Shown piece by piece: positions 38,046 through 48,422 of a stretch of 64,000 nt of DNA. Below the pieces are notes generated by a model. That model saw only the letters and a list, made by a program, of their open reading frames with translations, had not been told where the DNA came from and made no database searches. The stretch comes from Paraglaciecola algarum (lineage in GTDB: Bacteria; Pseudomonadota; Gammaproteobacteria; Enterobacterales; Alteromonadaceae), in assembly GCF_021532655.1 (NCBI RefSeq), contig NZ_JAKGAS010000015.1:1-64000 (forward strand), in the 5' to 3' direction. The translations under genes were made by a program, and so were the position numbers. The first letter of the stretch is position 1. Each line of letters starts with the position of its first letter.

Positions 38046-40868
38046 TTATTTAACTGTTAATGCATCATCAACCAAGTCTTTTTGTTGTTGGTTGTGAACT
38101 GAAATATATCCTACTGCAGGTGACGCCGAAGCTTGTCTACCAGCGTAGGTCAATGTTGCGTTTTGAGGTAGTGAAGACCAGAAATGGTGTTGACTACAAT
38201 ACCAAGCACCTTGGTTTTGTGGCTCTTCTTGACACCAAACCCAGTCTTTAGCTGTTTTATATTTACTGGCAATTTGTCCCATCTCTTCATGTGGGAAAGG
38301 ATAAAGCTGCTCAATACGAACAATAGCTACATCGTCTTGGTCGTTTTTACGTCTTTGTTCTAACAAATCGTAATACACCTTACCTGAACACATCACCACA
38401 CGTTTTACCTTGCTTGGACTGATGTTATCAATCTCATCAATTACGTTATGGAATACACCTTCGGACAACTCTTCCATACTAGAGGTCGCTAAAGGATGTC
38501 TTAATAAGGATTTAGGCGACATTACTATCAAAGGTTTACGCATAGGGCGAACCGTTTGACGACGTAACATATTAAATACTTGTGCTGGCGTAGAAGGTAC
38601 ACATACTTGCCAGTTATGATCCGCACTCATTTGTAAGAAACGTTCTAACCTAGCAGAACTATGTTCAGGACCTTGACCTTCATAACCATGGGGTAACAAC
38701 ATAGTTAAGCCACATAAACGGCCCCATTTAGCTTCACCTGAACTTAAGAATTGGTCGATAACCACTTGAGCACCGTTGGCGAAATCACCAAATTGCGCTT
38801 CCCAAATGGTTAAACAACCCGGCTCTGCAGTGGCATAACCAAATTCAAAGGCTAAAACTGCGGCTTCAGATAAAACCGAGTCATAAATTTCCATGGTGCC
38901 TTGATCAGGACTAATATGCTGCAAAGGCATGTAGTCAGAACCATCTGTTTGATTATGTAACACAGCGTGACGATGGAAAAACGTACCTCGGCCTGAATCT
39001 TGACCTGTCATTCGAATGTTATCACCCGTATCAACTATTGAAGCGTAGGCTAGATTTTCTGCCATTCCCCAATCCAACGCTTTGTCACCGGCAACCATGG
39101 CTTTACGATCTTGGTATAACTTAGCCACACGAGAATGAAGCTTATGATCTTCAGGGAAAGCAATTAGTCTTTCGCCTAACTGTTTAATTTTTTCGACACT
39201 TATCGACCCGTCATATTTAACGTCCCAATCATGCCCAAGATAAGGTGTCCAATCCACAGAGTGTTCTGTCATTGGGCGCCATTCTTCTACCACACATGCA
39301 CCGTGATCAAGTGCTGCACGATAGTCAGCCACTAATTTGTCAACCTCGTGGGCATCAATGGTGCCTTGTGCAATTAATTGATCAGCATACAATTTGCGTG
39401 GCACTGGATGCTTTTTAATTTTCTGATACATCAAAGGCTGCGTGGCATTTGGCTCATCAGCTTCGTTGTGGCCGTGACGCCTGTAACAAACTAAATCAAT
39501 CACTACATCACGTTTAAATTGGTTACGGTAATCAAGGGCCAATTTAGTTACAAATAATACCGCTTCTGGATCATCCGCATTCACATGGAAAATTGGCGCC
39601 TGAACCATCTTAGCAATATCAGTACAATATTGAGTTGAACGGGTATCTTCAGTTTTAGAGGTAGTAAAACCAACTTGGTTGTTGATAACAATACGAACCG
39701 TACCGCCCACTTTAAAGCCACGAGTTTGCGACATATTAAAGGTTTCTTGCACAACACCTTGACCTGCAATCGCTGAATCACCATGAATAGTAATGGGCAG
39801 TACCATAGAGCCGTCTTCACAACCGCGACGATCTAAACGCGCACGTACTGACCCTATCACCACTGGATTAACAATTTCTAAATGAGACGGATTGAAAGCT
39901 AAAGCTAAGTGTAAGTTTCCACCAGGCGTAGCGTAATCAGATGAATAACCTGCGTGGTATTTCACATCCCCCGCACCTAACGAATCATCATGGTTACCGG
40001 CAAATTCATCAAATAATACCGAAGGGTTTTTACCTAATACGTTTACTAATACGTTTAAGCGACCACGGTGAGCCATACCCACCACCACTTCTTTAGCACC
40101 TTTGGTCCCTGCGTGACTGATTAGACTCTTAAGCATTGGTACTAGAGAGTCACCACCTTCCAACGAAAAACGTTTAGCTCCTGGGAATTTGGCTCCTAGG
40201 TATTTTTCCATTCCGTCTGCTGCAACTAATCCTTGCAACAAACTAATTTTTTCTTCTCGGGAAATTTCTGGTTTGGCTTGAACCGATTCAATTCGCTGTT
40301 GTACCCAGCGTTTTTGTTCAGTATCGGTAATGTGCATATACTCGGTACCGATAGAACCACAATATGTGCGATTAAGTGATTTAAATAATTCACCTAATGG
40401 CATGGACTCTTTACCAATAGCATAGGAGCCAACATTAAATGTGGTATCAAAATCGCTTTCAGATAAATTATGATGCGATAACTCTAAGTCACGCACTCTT
40501 GGTTGTTTCCACAACTCAAGTGGATCTAGGTTGGCATGTTGGTGCCCTCTAAATCTATAAGCGTTAATGAGTTGCAGAACTTTAACCTGTTTTTCGTCAC
40601 TAACGGATCCAGTTTGAGGTGCGGACGACCCTGCTCTGGCAGCCGGTCCTAACGCAGCTAAAGTTCGAAATTGATCTCTTACGGCACTGTGTTTTGATTC
40701 AACCTCAACTCCATCGAGTTTAGGTAGCTTATCAAACACTTCTCTCCATTCTTCAGACACATTTTGTGCATCTTCCAAATATAGCTCATACATCTCTTCT
40801 ATATATGTAGCGTTTCCACCAGCTAAGTGAGAGGAGTCCCACCATGCTTTCATCACGCGTTGTTGCAT
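38046..40868 (-). CDS. sucA: 2-oxoglutarate dehydrogenase E1 component
   Basis: 940 residues. The thiamine-diphosphate enzyme that decarboxylates 2-oxoglutarate and loads the lipoyl groups of SucB. The start VMKAWWDSSHLAGGNATYIEEMYELYL is typical. MAHRGRLNVLVNVLGK, GDSAIAGQGVVQETFNMS, IVINNQVGFTTS and YRRHGHNEADEPNATQPLMY are the expected thiamine-diphosphate and substrate blocks. Ten bases separate it from sucB. The 112-base gap upstream has the sdhB terminator and a palindrome. Confidence 0.97.
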   Translation of the reverse strand: MQQRVMKAWWDSSHLAGGNATYIEEMYELYLEDAQNVSEEWREVFDKLPKLDGVEVESKHSAVRDQFRTLAALGPAARAGSSAPQTGSVSDEKQVKVLQLINAYRFRGHQHANLDPLELWKQPRVRDLELSHHNLSESDFDTTFNVGSYAIGKESMPLGELFKSLNRTYCGSIGTEYMHITDTEQKRWVQQRIESVQAKPEISREEKISLLQGLVAADGMEKYLGAKFPGAKRFSLEGGDSLVPMLKSLISHAGTKGAKEVVVGMAHRGRLNVLVNVLGKNPSVLFDEFAGNHDDSLGAGDVKYHAGYSSDYATPGGNLHLALAFNPSHLEIVNPVVIGSVRARLDRRGCEDGSMVLPITIHGDSAIAGQGVVQETFNMSQTRGFKVGGTVRIVINNQVGFTTSKTEDTRSTQYCTDIAKMVQAPIFHVNADDPEAVLFVTKLALDYRNQFKRDVVIDLVCYRRHGHNEADEPNATQPLMYQKIKKHPVPRKLYADQLIAQGTIDAHEVDKLVADYRAALDHGACVVEEWRPMTEHSVDWTPYLGHDWDVKYDGSISVEKIKQLGERLIAFPEDHKLHSRVAKLYQDRKAMVAGDKALDWGMAENLAYASIVDTGDNIRMTGQDSGRGTFFHRHAVLHNQTDGSDYMPLQHISPDQGTMEIYDSVLSEAAVLAFEFGYATAEPGCLTIWEAQFGDFANGAQVVIDQFLSSGEAKWGRLCGLTMLLPHGYEGQGPEHSSARLERFLQMSADHNWQVCVPSTPAQVFNMLRRQTVRPMRKPLIVMSPKSLLRHPLATSSMEELSEGVFHNVIDEIDNISPSKVKRVVMCSGKVYYDLLEQRRKNDQDDVAIVRIEQLYPFPHEEMGQIASKYKTAKDWVWCQEEPQNQGAWYCSQHHFWSSLPQNATLTYAGRQASASPAVGYISVHNQQQKDLVDDALTVK

Positions 40869-40902
40869 TGTCGTCCCTTGGTTGAGTAAGACTTACAATT
40901 AT

Positions 40903-40918
40903 GTGTGCATATGCACAC
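40903..40918. promoter_or_regulatory. Perfect palindrome upstream of sucA
   Basis: GTGTGCATATGCACAC, 16 bases, centred about 42 bases before the sucA ATG and downstream of the sdhB terminator. Shape and place suit an operator for a dimeric regulator; I cannot name which. Confidence 0.5.
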
Positions 40919-40945
40919 GTCAATACCTTATGGCTTACACATTAC

Positions 40946-40973
40946 TAAAACGAGCCAATAAATATATTGGCTC
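40946..40973 (-). terminator. Terminator after sdhB
   Basis: Minus-strand reading: GAGCCAAT-ATATTT-ATTGGCTC followed by GTTTTA, eight bases after the sdhB stop. The T-run is short, so partial readthrough into sucA is possible. Confidence 0.7.
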
Positions 40974-40980
40974 TGAGTTT

Positions 40981-41691
40981 CTATACCGAACGTTTTAATA
41001 ACATAGATTTAATTGAGCCAATCGCTTTTGTAGGATTAAGGCCTTTAGGACAAACATTGACACAGTTCATAATACCGTGACATCTGAATACACTAAATGC
41101 GTCATCTAAATCATTTAAACGTTGTTCTGTTGCTGTATCTCTACTATCTGCTAAGAATCGATAAGCATGTAACAATCCAGCAGGACCGATAAACTTATCA
41201 GGATTCCACCAGAAAGATGGACAAGACGTGGAGCAACATGCACATAAAATACATTCGTACAATCCGTCTAATTTTTCTCTTTCTTCCGGCGCTTGTAAAA
41301 ACTCACGAGCTGGCGGTTGATTGTCGTCGTTAATCAAAAACGGCTTAATCTTTTCATATTGAGTATAAAATTGCGTCATGTCTGTGACTAAGTCACGCAC
41401 AACAGGCAAGCCTGGTAATGGGCGCACTACAACTTTCGAACCTTTAAGAGCAGACAAAGGTGTAATACACGCTAGGCCATTTTTGCCATTCATGTTAACA
41501 CCGTCTGAGCCACACACACCTTCGCGGCATGAACGACGAAAAGACAGAGTTGGGTCCTGCTCTTTAAGAGCAATCAAGGCATCCAATACCATCATGTCTT
41601 GGCCTTCATCCACTTCAAGTTTGTAGTCTTGCATACGTGGCGCATTGTCTACGTCAGGGTTGTAACGGTAAACAGAGAAATTCAATTGCAT
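40981..41691 (-). CDS. sdhB: Succinate dehydrogenase iron-sulfur subunit
   Basis: 236 residues. Passes electrons from the SdhA flavin to quinone through three clusters. CREGVCGSDGVNMNGKNGLAC binds the 2Fe-2S cluster; CILCACCSTSC and CHGIMNCVNVCPKGLNP bind the 4Fe-4S and 3Fe-4S clusters. Last gene of the sdhCDAB set, 12 bases after sdhA. Confidence 0.97.
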   Translation of the reverse strand: MQLNFSVYRYNPDVDNAPRMQDYKLEVDEGQDMMVLDALIALKEQDPTLSFRRSCREGVCGSDGVNMNGKNGLACITPLSALKGSKVVVRPLPGLPVVRDLVTDMTQFYTQYEKIKPFLINDDNQPPAREFLQAPEEREKLDGLYECILCACCSTSCPSFWWNPDKFIGPAGLLHAYRFLADSRDTATEQRLNDLDDAFSVFRCHGIMNCVNVCPKGLNPTKAIGSIKSMLLKRSV

Positions 41692-41703
41692 AATCGTTAC
41701 TCC

Positions 41704-43473
41704 TTAGTAAGTTCTGGCTTTAGGTGGGAAGGCTTCACGAAGTTTAGGTGACATATTCACTTCACGTTTAATCATTGAGTTATCTTCAGGTAGGTAGACT
41801 GAGTGGCATAACCAATTATCATCGTCGCGCTCAGGGAAATCGAAACGACTGTGAGCACCACGACTTTCTGTTCTAAAGTTTGCTGCAACAGCTGTGCTGT
41901 AGGCAGTTTCCATTAGGTTGTCTAGTTCTAAACATTCGATACGTTGAGTATTAAAGTCGTTAGACTTATCATCTAAACGAGCATGTTGTAATCTTTCGCG
42001 AATTTCACCTAACTCTTTCAAGCCAGTTGCCATCGCGTCACCTTCTCTAAATACTGAGAAGTTAAGTTGCATACACTGTTGTAGATCTTTCTTAATTTGC
42101 ACTGGATCTTCGCCTTTACCGGCATCTGAGTTTTCCCAGCGGTTAAAGCGAGTCAAGGCTGCATCAACGTCGTCATTAGACGCTTCACGCGCTTCGATTC
42201 CATCAATGGCTGAGCCTAGGTGCAAACCAGTAGCTCGACCAAATACCACTAAATCAAGCAGTGAGTTACCGCCTAAGCGGTTAGCACCGTGTACAGACAC
42301 ACAAGCAATCTCACCACAAGCAAATAAACCTTTGATTGGGGTTTCTTTGCCGTTTGCGTCAACGCTCAATGCTTGACCATCTACGTTAGTTGGAATACCA
42401 CCCATCATATAATGACAAGTTGGAATAACCGGGATCGGTTCTTTTACTGGGTCAACGTGGGCGAAGGTACGAGACAACTCCAAGATACCAGGTAAGCGTG
42501 ATTCAAGAACTTCTTTACCTAAGTGATCGAGTTTTAATTTACAGTGTGGTCCCCAAGGGCCATCACAACCACGACCTTCGCGGATTTCCGTCATCATTGA
42601 ACGAGCAACAACATCACGGCCAGCTAAGTCTTTTGCATTAGGTGCATAACGTTCCATGAAACGTTCACCATCTTTATTTAATAAGTAACCACCTTCACCA
42701 CGGCAACCTTCGGTTACTAGCGTACCAGCACCGGCTATTCCCGTTGGGTGGAACTGCCACATTTCCATATCTTGCATTGGCACACCAGCACGAAGTGCCA
42801 TGCCAACACCGTCACCTGTGTTAATGTGTGCATTGGTAGTTGAAGCATATATACGCCCTGCTCCACCTGTAGCTAAAACCACAGCTTTAGATTTGAAATA
42901 AACTACTTCGCCAGACTCGATATCGATTGCAGTGCAACCAACCACATCACCGTCTTGGTTTTTAACTAAATCTAAGGCATACCATTCGCTGAATACTTTA
43001 GTCTTGTTTTTAACATTTTGTTGATATAACAAATGTAGTAAAGCGTGACCGGTTCTATCTGCTGCAGCGGCAGTGCGAGCACCTTGCTCACCACCGAAGT
43101 TTTGAGATTGACCACCAAAAGGGCGTTGGTAAATTTTTCCGTTTTCGAAACGAGAAAATGGTAACCCCATGTTTTCCATTTCGATAATAGCTTCTGGGCC
43201 AGTTTTACACATGTATTCGATAGCGTCTTGGTCACCGATATAATCAGAACCTTTAACCGTATCGTACATGTGCCATTCCCAGTTATCTTCGTGGGCATTA
43301 CCTAGAGCAACAGTAATACCACCTTGGGCAGATACCGTATGTGAACGAGTAGGAAAAACTTTTGATAACAAGGCACATGATTTGCCAGATTCAGAAATTT
43401 GTAATGCTGCGCGCATACCAGCACCACCAGCACCAATTACAACTGCATCATACTCATGAACAGGAATACTCAT
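41704..43473 (-). CDS. sdhA: Succinate dehydrogenase flavoprotein subunit
   Basis: 589 residues. Oxidises succinate to fumarate with covalently bound [17 protein letters not shown] binds the dinucleotide; [11 protein letters not shown] carries the flavin-linked histidine; [21 protein letters not shown] and the RSMMTEI arginine form the active site. The start directly follows the sdhD stop. Confidence 0.97.
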   Translation of the reverse strand: MSIPVHEYDAVVIGAGGAGMRAALQISESGKSCALLSKVFPTRSHTVSAQGGITVALGNAHEDNWEWHMYDTVKGSDYIGDQDAIEYMCKTGPEAIIEMENMGLPFSRFENGKIYQRPFGGQSQNFGGEQGARTAAAADRTGHALLHLLYQQNVKNKTKVFSEWYALDLVKNQDGDVVGCTAIDIESGEVVYFKSKAVVLATGGAGRIYASTTNAHINTGDGVGMALRAGVPMQDMEMWQFHPTGIAGAGTLVTEGCRGEGGYLLNKDGERFMERYAPNAKDLAGRDVVARSMMTEIREGRGCDGPWGPHCKLKLDHLGKEVLESRLPGILELSRTFAHVDPVKEPIPVIPTCHYMMGGIPTNVDGQALSVDANGKETPIKGLFACGEIACVSVHGANRLGGNSLLDLVVFGRATGLHLGSAIDGIEAREASNDDVDAALTRFNRWENSDAGKGEDPVQIKKDLQQCMQLNFSVFREGDAMATGLKELGEIRERLQHARLDDKSNDFNTQRIECLELDNLMETAYSTAVAANFRTESRGAHSRFDFPERDDDNWLCHSVYLPEDNSMIKREVNMSPKLREAFPPKARTY

Positions 43474-43821
43474 TTACACACCCCACAAAACAAATAAACC
43501 AATAACCACATAAATAAATGCAATTAGGTTTAGAAAAAACTGTATAGCAGCACTAAGACCTGCCGACTTAACGTAATCCGTTAGTACTTGCCACATACCA
43601 ATTCGAATGTGCAACATTACTGAAACTAAAGCTGCAAAGGTAAACACTTTCATAGCTAAACCGGAAAATAAATCTTTCCAAACAACATAAGTGACTTCTG
43701 GTGTAGTAAGAAAAAACCAGCCGATAAACAAAGAAAAAGCGGTCATAATAATCGCGGTAGCACGTATAGTTACAAAGTCCTGTACACCATTACGTTTTAA
43801 ACTGGCTTGTTGAGTTACCAT
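43474..43821 (-). CDS. sdhD: Succinate dehydrogenase membrane anchor subunit
   Basis: About 115 residues with three hydrophobic helices (near 20-39, 50-70 and 86-113). The segment HIRIGMWQVLTDYVK is characteristic of SdhD and forms part of the quinone and heme environment. The frame is open to 43857, but the ATG at 43821 gives a family-like start (VTQQASLKRNGVQDF) and overlaps the end of sdhC by seven bases. Confidence 0.93.
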   Translation of the reverse strand: MVTQQASLKRNGVQDFVTIRATAIIMTAFSLFIGWFFLTTPEVTYVVWKDLFSGLAMKVFTFAALVSVMLHIRIGMWQVLTDYVKSAGLSAAIQFFLNLIAFIYVVIGLFVLWGV

Positions 43822-44189
43822 AAAACAACCCCCACTAAGATAGTTAAGATAATCCAAAGTGCGATAATTGCTTTAGCACTTAGGTCGCCTGATTCGAGCT
43901 CTTCCCAATGCCCCATATCCATAATCATATGTCGAATGCCCCCTAAAATATGATAGATCAGGGCTGAAATTGTGCCTATAGCCACAAACTTACCTAAAGG
44001 ACCATTCATTTGTTCTTTAACAAAATCGAAACCTTCGATTGAAGAAACCGATACTGCCCATGCCCAAATCACAAACATTAGCGCAAAAAATAATGCGACA
44101 CCTGTAATACGATGGAGAATAGAAGTAATAGCGGCGGGAGGAAAACTAATAGTGTTGAGTTGTAAATTAACTGGTCTTTGTTTTTTCAC
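43815..44189 (-). CDS. sdhC: Succinate dehydrogenase cytochrome b556 subunit
   Basis: 124 residues, three membrane helices. KKQRPVNLQLNTISFPPAAITSILHRITGV is the typical SdhC start with the quinone-site serine and arginine; YHILGGIRHMIMDMGHW carries the heme-ligand histidine. First gene of the sdh-suc cluster. Confidence 0.95.
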   Translation of the reverse strand: MKKQRPVNLQLNTISFPPAAITSILHRITGVALFFALMFVIWAWAVSVSSIEGFDFVKEQMNGPLGKFVAIGTISALIYHILGGIRHMIMDMGHWEELESGDLSAKAIIALWIILTILVGVVLW

Positions 44190-44626
44190 GTTTTTCGCTC
44201 TTTATACCCGTAGGTCGTTTAAACATTTTATTCGAGCTAACTTCTCGAAAAGCCTCGAATGTTATTAATTTGTTAAAAGCAGCATCTCTTCCATAAGATT
44301 GTTAAAGACTTGTAAACTAGAGGTTAAGTAATATCATACTTACTATAGTCAAGCCCTGTAAGCTCAAGAAGTATATCCAGCGTAGCAAATAAATACAATT
44401 ATTGTTCTATTTTAATGCCTTATAACAAGTATTAAGAATGTAGACTATCCGGATCTAAATTTTTATTTGCCTTTCATCCAGCAAAAAAGTCAATATTAAT
44501 AGGATTGCTCTATTAAAATTGGCATAATTAAAAATTGTCAGTACAAATGGCGGACACTTTCCGCCCCCAGTAAACAGAATATAAATTCTGTTTATCGAAA
44601 TAAAACGATTCTGAGGAGAACGACAT
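44190..44626. other. Divergent intergenic region sdhC/gltA
   Basis: 437 bases that must hold the promoters of the sdh operon (minus) and gltA (plus). A TTGACT on the minus strand (plus 44348-44353) could be a -35 for sdhC, but its -10 is weak. TTCGAG (44264-44259, minus) and CTCGAA are inverted near 44232-44262. I see no gene. Divergence of gltA and sdh is standard and invites shared regulation. Confidence 0.6.
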
Positions 44627-45907
44627 ATGGCAGATAATAAAGCCATTTTGAAAGCAGGTGATGCTGAAATTGAACTACCTATTTTATCTGGAGTTGCAGG
44701 TAACGATGTTATAGATATTCGTACATTAGGTAGTAGCGGTTATTTCACCTATGACCCAGGCTTTATGGCTACGGGCTCATGTGAATCCTCGATTACGTTT
44801 ATCGATGGTGCCAAAGGCGTATTGCTACACCGTGGTTATTCTATTGAAGAGCTAGCTCGTGATGCAGACTACCTAGAAGTTTGCTACATGTTATTACATG
44901 ACAAAACGCCTAATTCAGAAGAGTATAAAGCTTTTAAAGATACCATCACTCGCCACACTCTTGTGCATGATCAAGTCAATAATTTCTTCCGAGGTTTCAG
45001 ACGTGATGCCCACCCAATGGCCATGTTATGTGGCACGGTTGGTGCGATGTCTTCGTTTTACCATGACGATTTAGATATAACCGATCCAGAGCAAAGATTA
45101 CGTAGTGCATACAGGTTAGTGGCAAAAATGCCGACGTTAGTTGCTATGTGTTATAAATACAACATTGGCCAACCATTTGTTTATCCTAGAAACGATTTAA
45201 CCTACGCTGAGAATTTCTTAAATATGATGTTCTCAGTTCCGGCTGAAGATTATAAAATTACTCCAGCAGTATCAAAAGCAGTAGACAGAATATTCACTTT
45301 ACATGCAGACCATGAGCAAAATGCATCTACATCAACAGTCCGTTTAGCCGGCTCTTCAGGTGCTAACCCTTATGCCTGTATCGCAGCTGGTGTAGCCTCT
45401 CTTTGGGGACCTGCTCATGGTGGTGCAAATGAAGCTTGCTTAACTATGTTGCAAGAGATTGGATCAGTAGATCGCATTCCTGAATTTATCGCTAGAGCTA
45501 AAGACAAAGCTGACCCATTTAGATTAATGGGCTTTGGTCATAGGGTTTATAAAAACTTTGATCCTCGTGCCACGGTTATGCGTGAAAGCTGTCATGAAGT
45601 ATTATCTGAGCTAAACATTGATGATCCATTGTTGAACGTAGCAATGGAACTAGAAAAAATAGCCCTAAGCGACCCATACTTTGCTGAGAAAAAATTATTT
45701 CCGAATGTAGATTTCTATTCAGGAATTATCTTAAAAGCAATTGGTATTCCGACTAACATGTTTACTTGTATTTTCGCATTAGCTAGAACAGTAGGATGGG
45801 TATCTCATTGGCATGAAATGTTAAGCCAACCTGGACAAAAGATTGGTCGTCCTCGTCAGCTATACACTGGTGAAGCAAAGCGTCCATATAATAAAATTGA
45901 TAAATAA
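44627..45907 (+). CDS. gltA: Citrate synthase (type II, hexameric form)
   Basis: 426 residues. Condenses oxaloacetate and acetyl-CoA. Catalytic blocks: [13 protein letters not shown] (first histidine), [15 protein letters not shown] (second histidine), and the aspartate in [11 protein letters not shown]. The extra N-terminal domain (to about residue 60) marks the NADH-sensitive gram-negative type. GAGGAG lies seven bases before the ATG. A strong terminator follows. Confidence 0.97.
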   Translation: MADNKAILKAGDAEIELPILSGVAGNDVIDIRTLGSSGYFTYDPGFMATGSCESSITFIDGAKGVLLHRGYSIEELARDADYLEVCYMLLHDKTPNSEEYKAFKDTITRHTLVHDQVNNFFRGFRRDAHPMAMLCGTVGAMSSFYHDDLDITDPEQRLRSAYRLVAKMPTLVAMCYKYNIGQPFVYPRNDLTYAENFLNMMFSVPAEDYKITPAVSKAVDRIFTLHADHEQNASTSTVRLAGSSGANPYACIAAGVASLWGPAHGGANEACLTMLQEIGSVDRIPEFIARAKDKADPFRLMGFGHRVYKNFDPRATVMRESCHEVLSELNIDDPLLNVAMELEKIALSDPYFAEKKLFPNVDFYSGIILKAIGIPTNMFTCIFALARTVGWVSHWHEMLSQPGQKIGRPRQLYTGEAKRPYNKIDK

Positions 45908-45935
45908 CTGTTGAGTTAAATCCAGTTATCAAACT

Positions 45936-45966
45936 CAAAAAGCTACCTAAGGTAGCTTTTTTTTTG
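45936..45966 (+). terminator. Terminator after gltA
   Basis: AAAAAGCTACC-TAA-GGTAGCTTTTTTTTT, a strong intrinsic terminator. Confidence 0.9.
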
Positions 45967-46144
45967 CTTACTGTCCTTTCCTGCTAGTGTGTGGTTTTGA
46001 TTACTAGCGGCATAGTGTTGAATCAACAAATCGGTTGTAGGAAGAATTTTTAATTAGCAGTAGAGATAAGTATATTGGCAAGGTAGTATAATTTGTATGA
46101 ATAACATCACTTATTAAAACTGTATTAAAAACAAGCGATTATAT

Positions 46145-47368
46145 ATGCAAGAGTTACCTATTAGAATCACCACCATCAGTCCAATTTATTCACCACTAAG
46201 TCTCTCCACAGGCATTAATCATTCGTCTGATACTTTCTTCGAGTTGTTAAACCAACTTACTAAAAACAATGCATACAGTAAGCGCATTCATAGTGAGAAA
46301 AAACTGCAAGACTATTTATCAATAGCTAAAGATAATCGTGAAAATCGATTAATGTTATGGCAAGATTCTGAAAACCCAGACTTAAAAATACATGTATTTC
46401 CAAATAACGTTGCGGTTGTTGAAATCGCGTTGACGCTAGACTCAAATTTATCGACAAATGAGCTCATGAAACAATGTCGATTAACAACGAATAACCTCAT
46501 ATCCCAATGTTACTCCCGATTTATCCAATCTCTGCAAGAATCTATTAGTAAATTACAATCTCAACGTATTAAATTGAGTAGTGAGCATATTGACAGCCCC
46601 TATATTTATTGGACAACTCGCGCCATGTTGCTAACAAAAGAAGAATTACAACTTAGTCCTAAGCAGATTTTAATCAAAAGCTGGTTGAAAGACACTCGAC
46701 GTTCAGCAGATGCAGACGATATTATTTCAGGTAGTAAAAACTATTCTCTAACCTGGTTAAACTATGTATTAATCGACCCCGCTACAGAAGATGAAGATCC
46801 TCGTTTAAGCACTATGGTTTTAGCACAGTATTTTTATACCGCCCAAGAAAACTGTAACAATCAATTAAAACAAGCGATTGATGGTGCATACAACAGCAAG
46901 AAATATAGTGAGACTAATAAAAAGCTGGCTAGCAGCCGGGTATTGGCTCGTTTGCTTCAAGTGGAATATCACGAACATATAAATTATCTAAACCCCTTTA
47001 AGCGAAATTTACTAAACGAAATTCTTAGTGGATGGGAATTTACATCCTTAAACGCCAATGGCCAACGCATGATTGAAGTATGCTCGAGTCGCTTGCAAGA
47101 GGAAGATAACAAAAGGCGTGAGCGCAGTACGGTCATGACAGATTTACTCTTAGTCACACTAAGCTTTTTTACTGTATTTGAATTATCTTTATACTTAACT
47201 GAGTTCAGTAGAGAAATGATGTCACGGCCAGCTCTAGATTATAATGATGACAAAACATCCTTCTTTTTACAGTTTATTGCCAACGTCGATGCTGACATTA
47301 TGTTTGGTTTCGGTTTTATTTTGACTTTGTTATTAGTCATTTTATACAAATTTATAAAGGCTAAATAA
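46145..47368 (+). CDS. Uncharacterised protein with C-terminal membrane hairpin
   Basis: 407 residues; not recognised. The first 330 residues are hydrophilic and probably cytoplasmic, rich in helix-forming and polar residues with no motif I can name (EDPRLSTMVLAQYFYTAQE and ASSRVLARLLQVEYHEHINYL are landmarks). Two hydrophobic helices follow near residues 338-360 and 382-404, with a short acidic loop between. It starts an operon: the next gene begins two bases later, and the third overlaps the second. The neighbours are a solute-binding-like protein and a membrane protein, so a membrane-associated role is likely. Confidence 0.65.
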   Translation: MQELPIRITTISPIYSPLSLSTGINHSSDTFFELLNQLTKNNAYSKRIHSEKKLQDYLSIAKDNRENRLMLWQDSENPDLKIHVFPNNVAVVEIALTLDSNLSTNELMKQCRLTTNNLISQCYSRFIQSLQESISKLQSQRIKLSSEHIDSPYIYWTTRAMLLTKEELQLSPKQILIKSWLKDTRRSADADDIISGSKNYSLTWLNYVLIDPATEDEDPRLSTMVLAQYFYTAQENCNNQLKQAIDGAYNSKKYSETNKKLASSRVLARLLQVEYHEHINYLNPFKRNLLNEILSGWEFTSLNANGQRMIEVCSSRLQEEDNKRRERSTVMTDLLLVTLSFFTVFELSLYLTEFSREMMSRPALDYNDDKTSFFLQFIANVDADIMFGFGFILTLLLVILYKFIKAK

Positions 47369-47369
47369 C

Positions 47370-48422
47370 GTGCGATTAAAAACTTCATTATGGCTAATTG
47401 TTACCAGCTTTGTTATTTGTAACCCCGTTTTTTCCGAAGGCAGTAGTATAGACCCTACTAACACCGCGGAATGTAAACCAATGTTGTTAAATTCCAACAG
47501 TGTAGCCCGCATTAACACCGCGGAATGGCAACCTTATATAAATGCAAAAGGTGATCCATTAGGCTCAGCAGCAGAGTTAATCCAATTATTATTTAGTCAG
47601 GATAATACTGAAGTTATCTGGCAATATCAGAATTTTGAATTAGCCTATAACCAGGTGAAAAAAAATCAAAAGCTGGCAGCTTATCCTTATTTCAAAACTC
47701 CCCTTCGTGAAGCAGAAGTACTATTTTCAGATCCCATATTTAATGTCACGAGCCACATCTACTATAGCCGCCAATTCAATGAAGATATTCAACTAGCCGA
47801 TTTAAAACGTTTCCGAATTGGTAAAGTAACCGATTACAGTTACGGCACAGAAATAGACAAAATAGTTGCAGATGCAAAAGATATAAATAGTGAAAAACAG
47901 GCTCTAATTGAACTATTAAATAATGAAATTGACTATTTACCTATGACTGAAAGTGTCATGAATAACTTGTTAATAGAAACCTTTCCTGAACAAATGTTAT
48001 TAGTAAAACCCCTGTCTGCTGTCAAGGGTAACGCTAGCTTACATTTAATTGCTTCTAAAACTGCTGAGGGTGAAGCTTTAAAAGCACAATTAAACCGGCT
48101 TATTTGTCACGTAAAGGAATTAGACAGTTTACAAACTAATCCGTTAAAATTACCTAATAAATTAGATGTTGCCAGCTTAACCGCTGCAGAGGGCTATCCA
48201 GTAATATTAGGCCAAAGTCAAATTGAAGGCTCACCTGACTATTTCACCTTGCCACAAGGTACAAAAGTGTTAGTCATAAAATGGAGTAGTAAAATACAGG
48301 CCCCTTCAAAGTCGGATCGACTATATAAGAATATGATGGACTTAAGTAAAGTGGTGGTTCTTAATGGGCCCCATGTAGGTAAAGAGTTATACATTCGTAA
48401 TATGTATATTGAGCTACAATGA
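47370..48422 (+). CDS. Periplasmic solute-binding-like protein (family 3 type)
   Basis: 350 residues. A signal peptide (residues 1-22, ending near PVFS) is followed by a two-lobe binding-protein-like region: EWQPYINAKGDPLGSAAELIQLLF, then REAEVLFSDPIFNVTSHIYY, which are positions of the amino-acid-type solute-binding fold (SBP_bac_3). The last 70 residues extend beyond that fold. No permease or ATPase gene is nearby, so it is more likely a sensor or accessory protein than a transporter component. It starts with GTG and overlaps the next gene by four bases. Confidence 0.65.
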   Translation: MRLKTSLWLIVTSFVICNPVFSEGSSIDPTNTAECKPMLLNSNSVARINTAEWQPYINAKGDPLGSAAELIQLLFSQDNTEVIWQYQNFELAYNQVKKNQKLAAYPYFKTPLREAEVLFSDPIFNVTSHIYYSRQFNEDIQLADLKRFRIGKVTDYSYGTEIDKIVADAKDINSEKQALIELLNNEIDYLPMTESVMNNLLIETFPEQMLLVKPLSAVKGNASLHLIASKTAEGEALKAQLNRLICHVKELDSLQTNPLKLPNKLDVASLTAAEGYPVILGQSQIEGSPDYFTLPQGTKVLVIKWSSKIQAPSKSDRLYKNMMDLSKVVVLNGPHVGKELYIRNMYIELQ

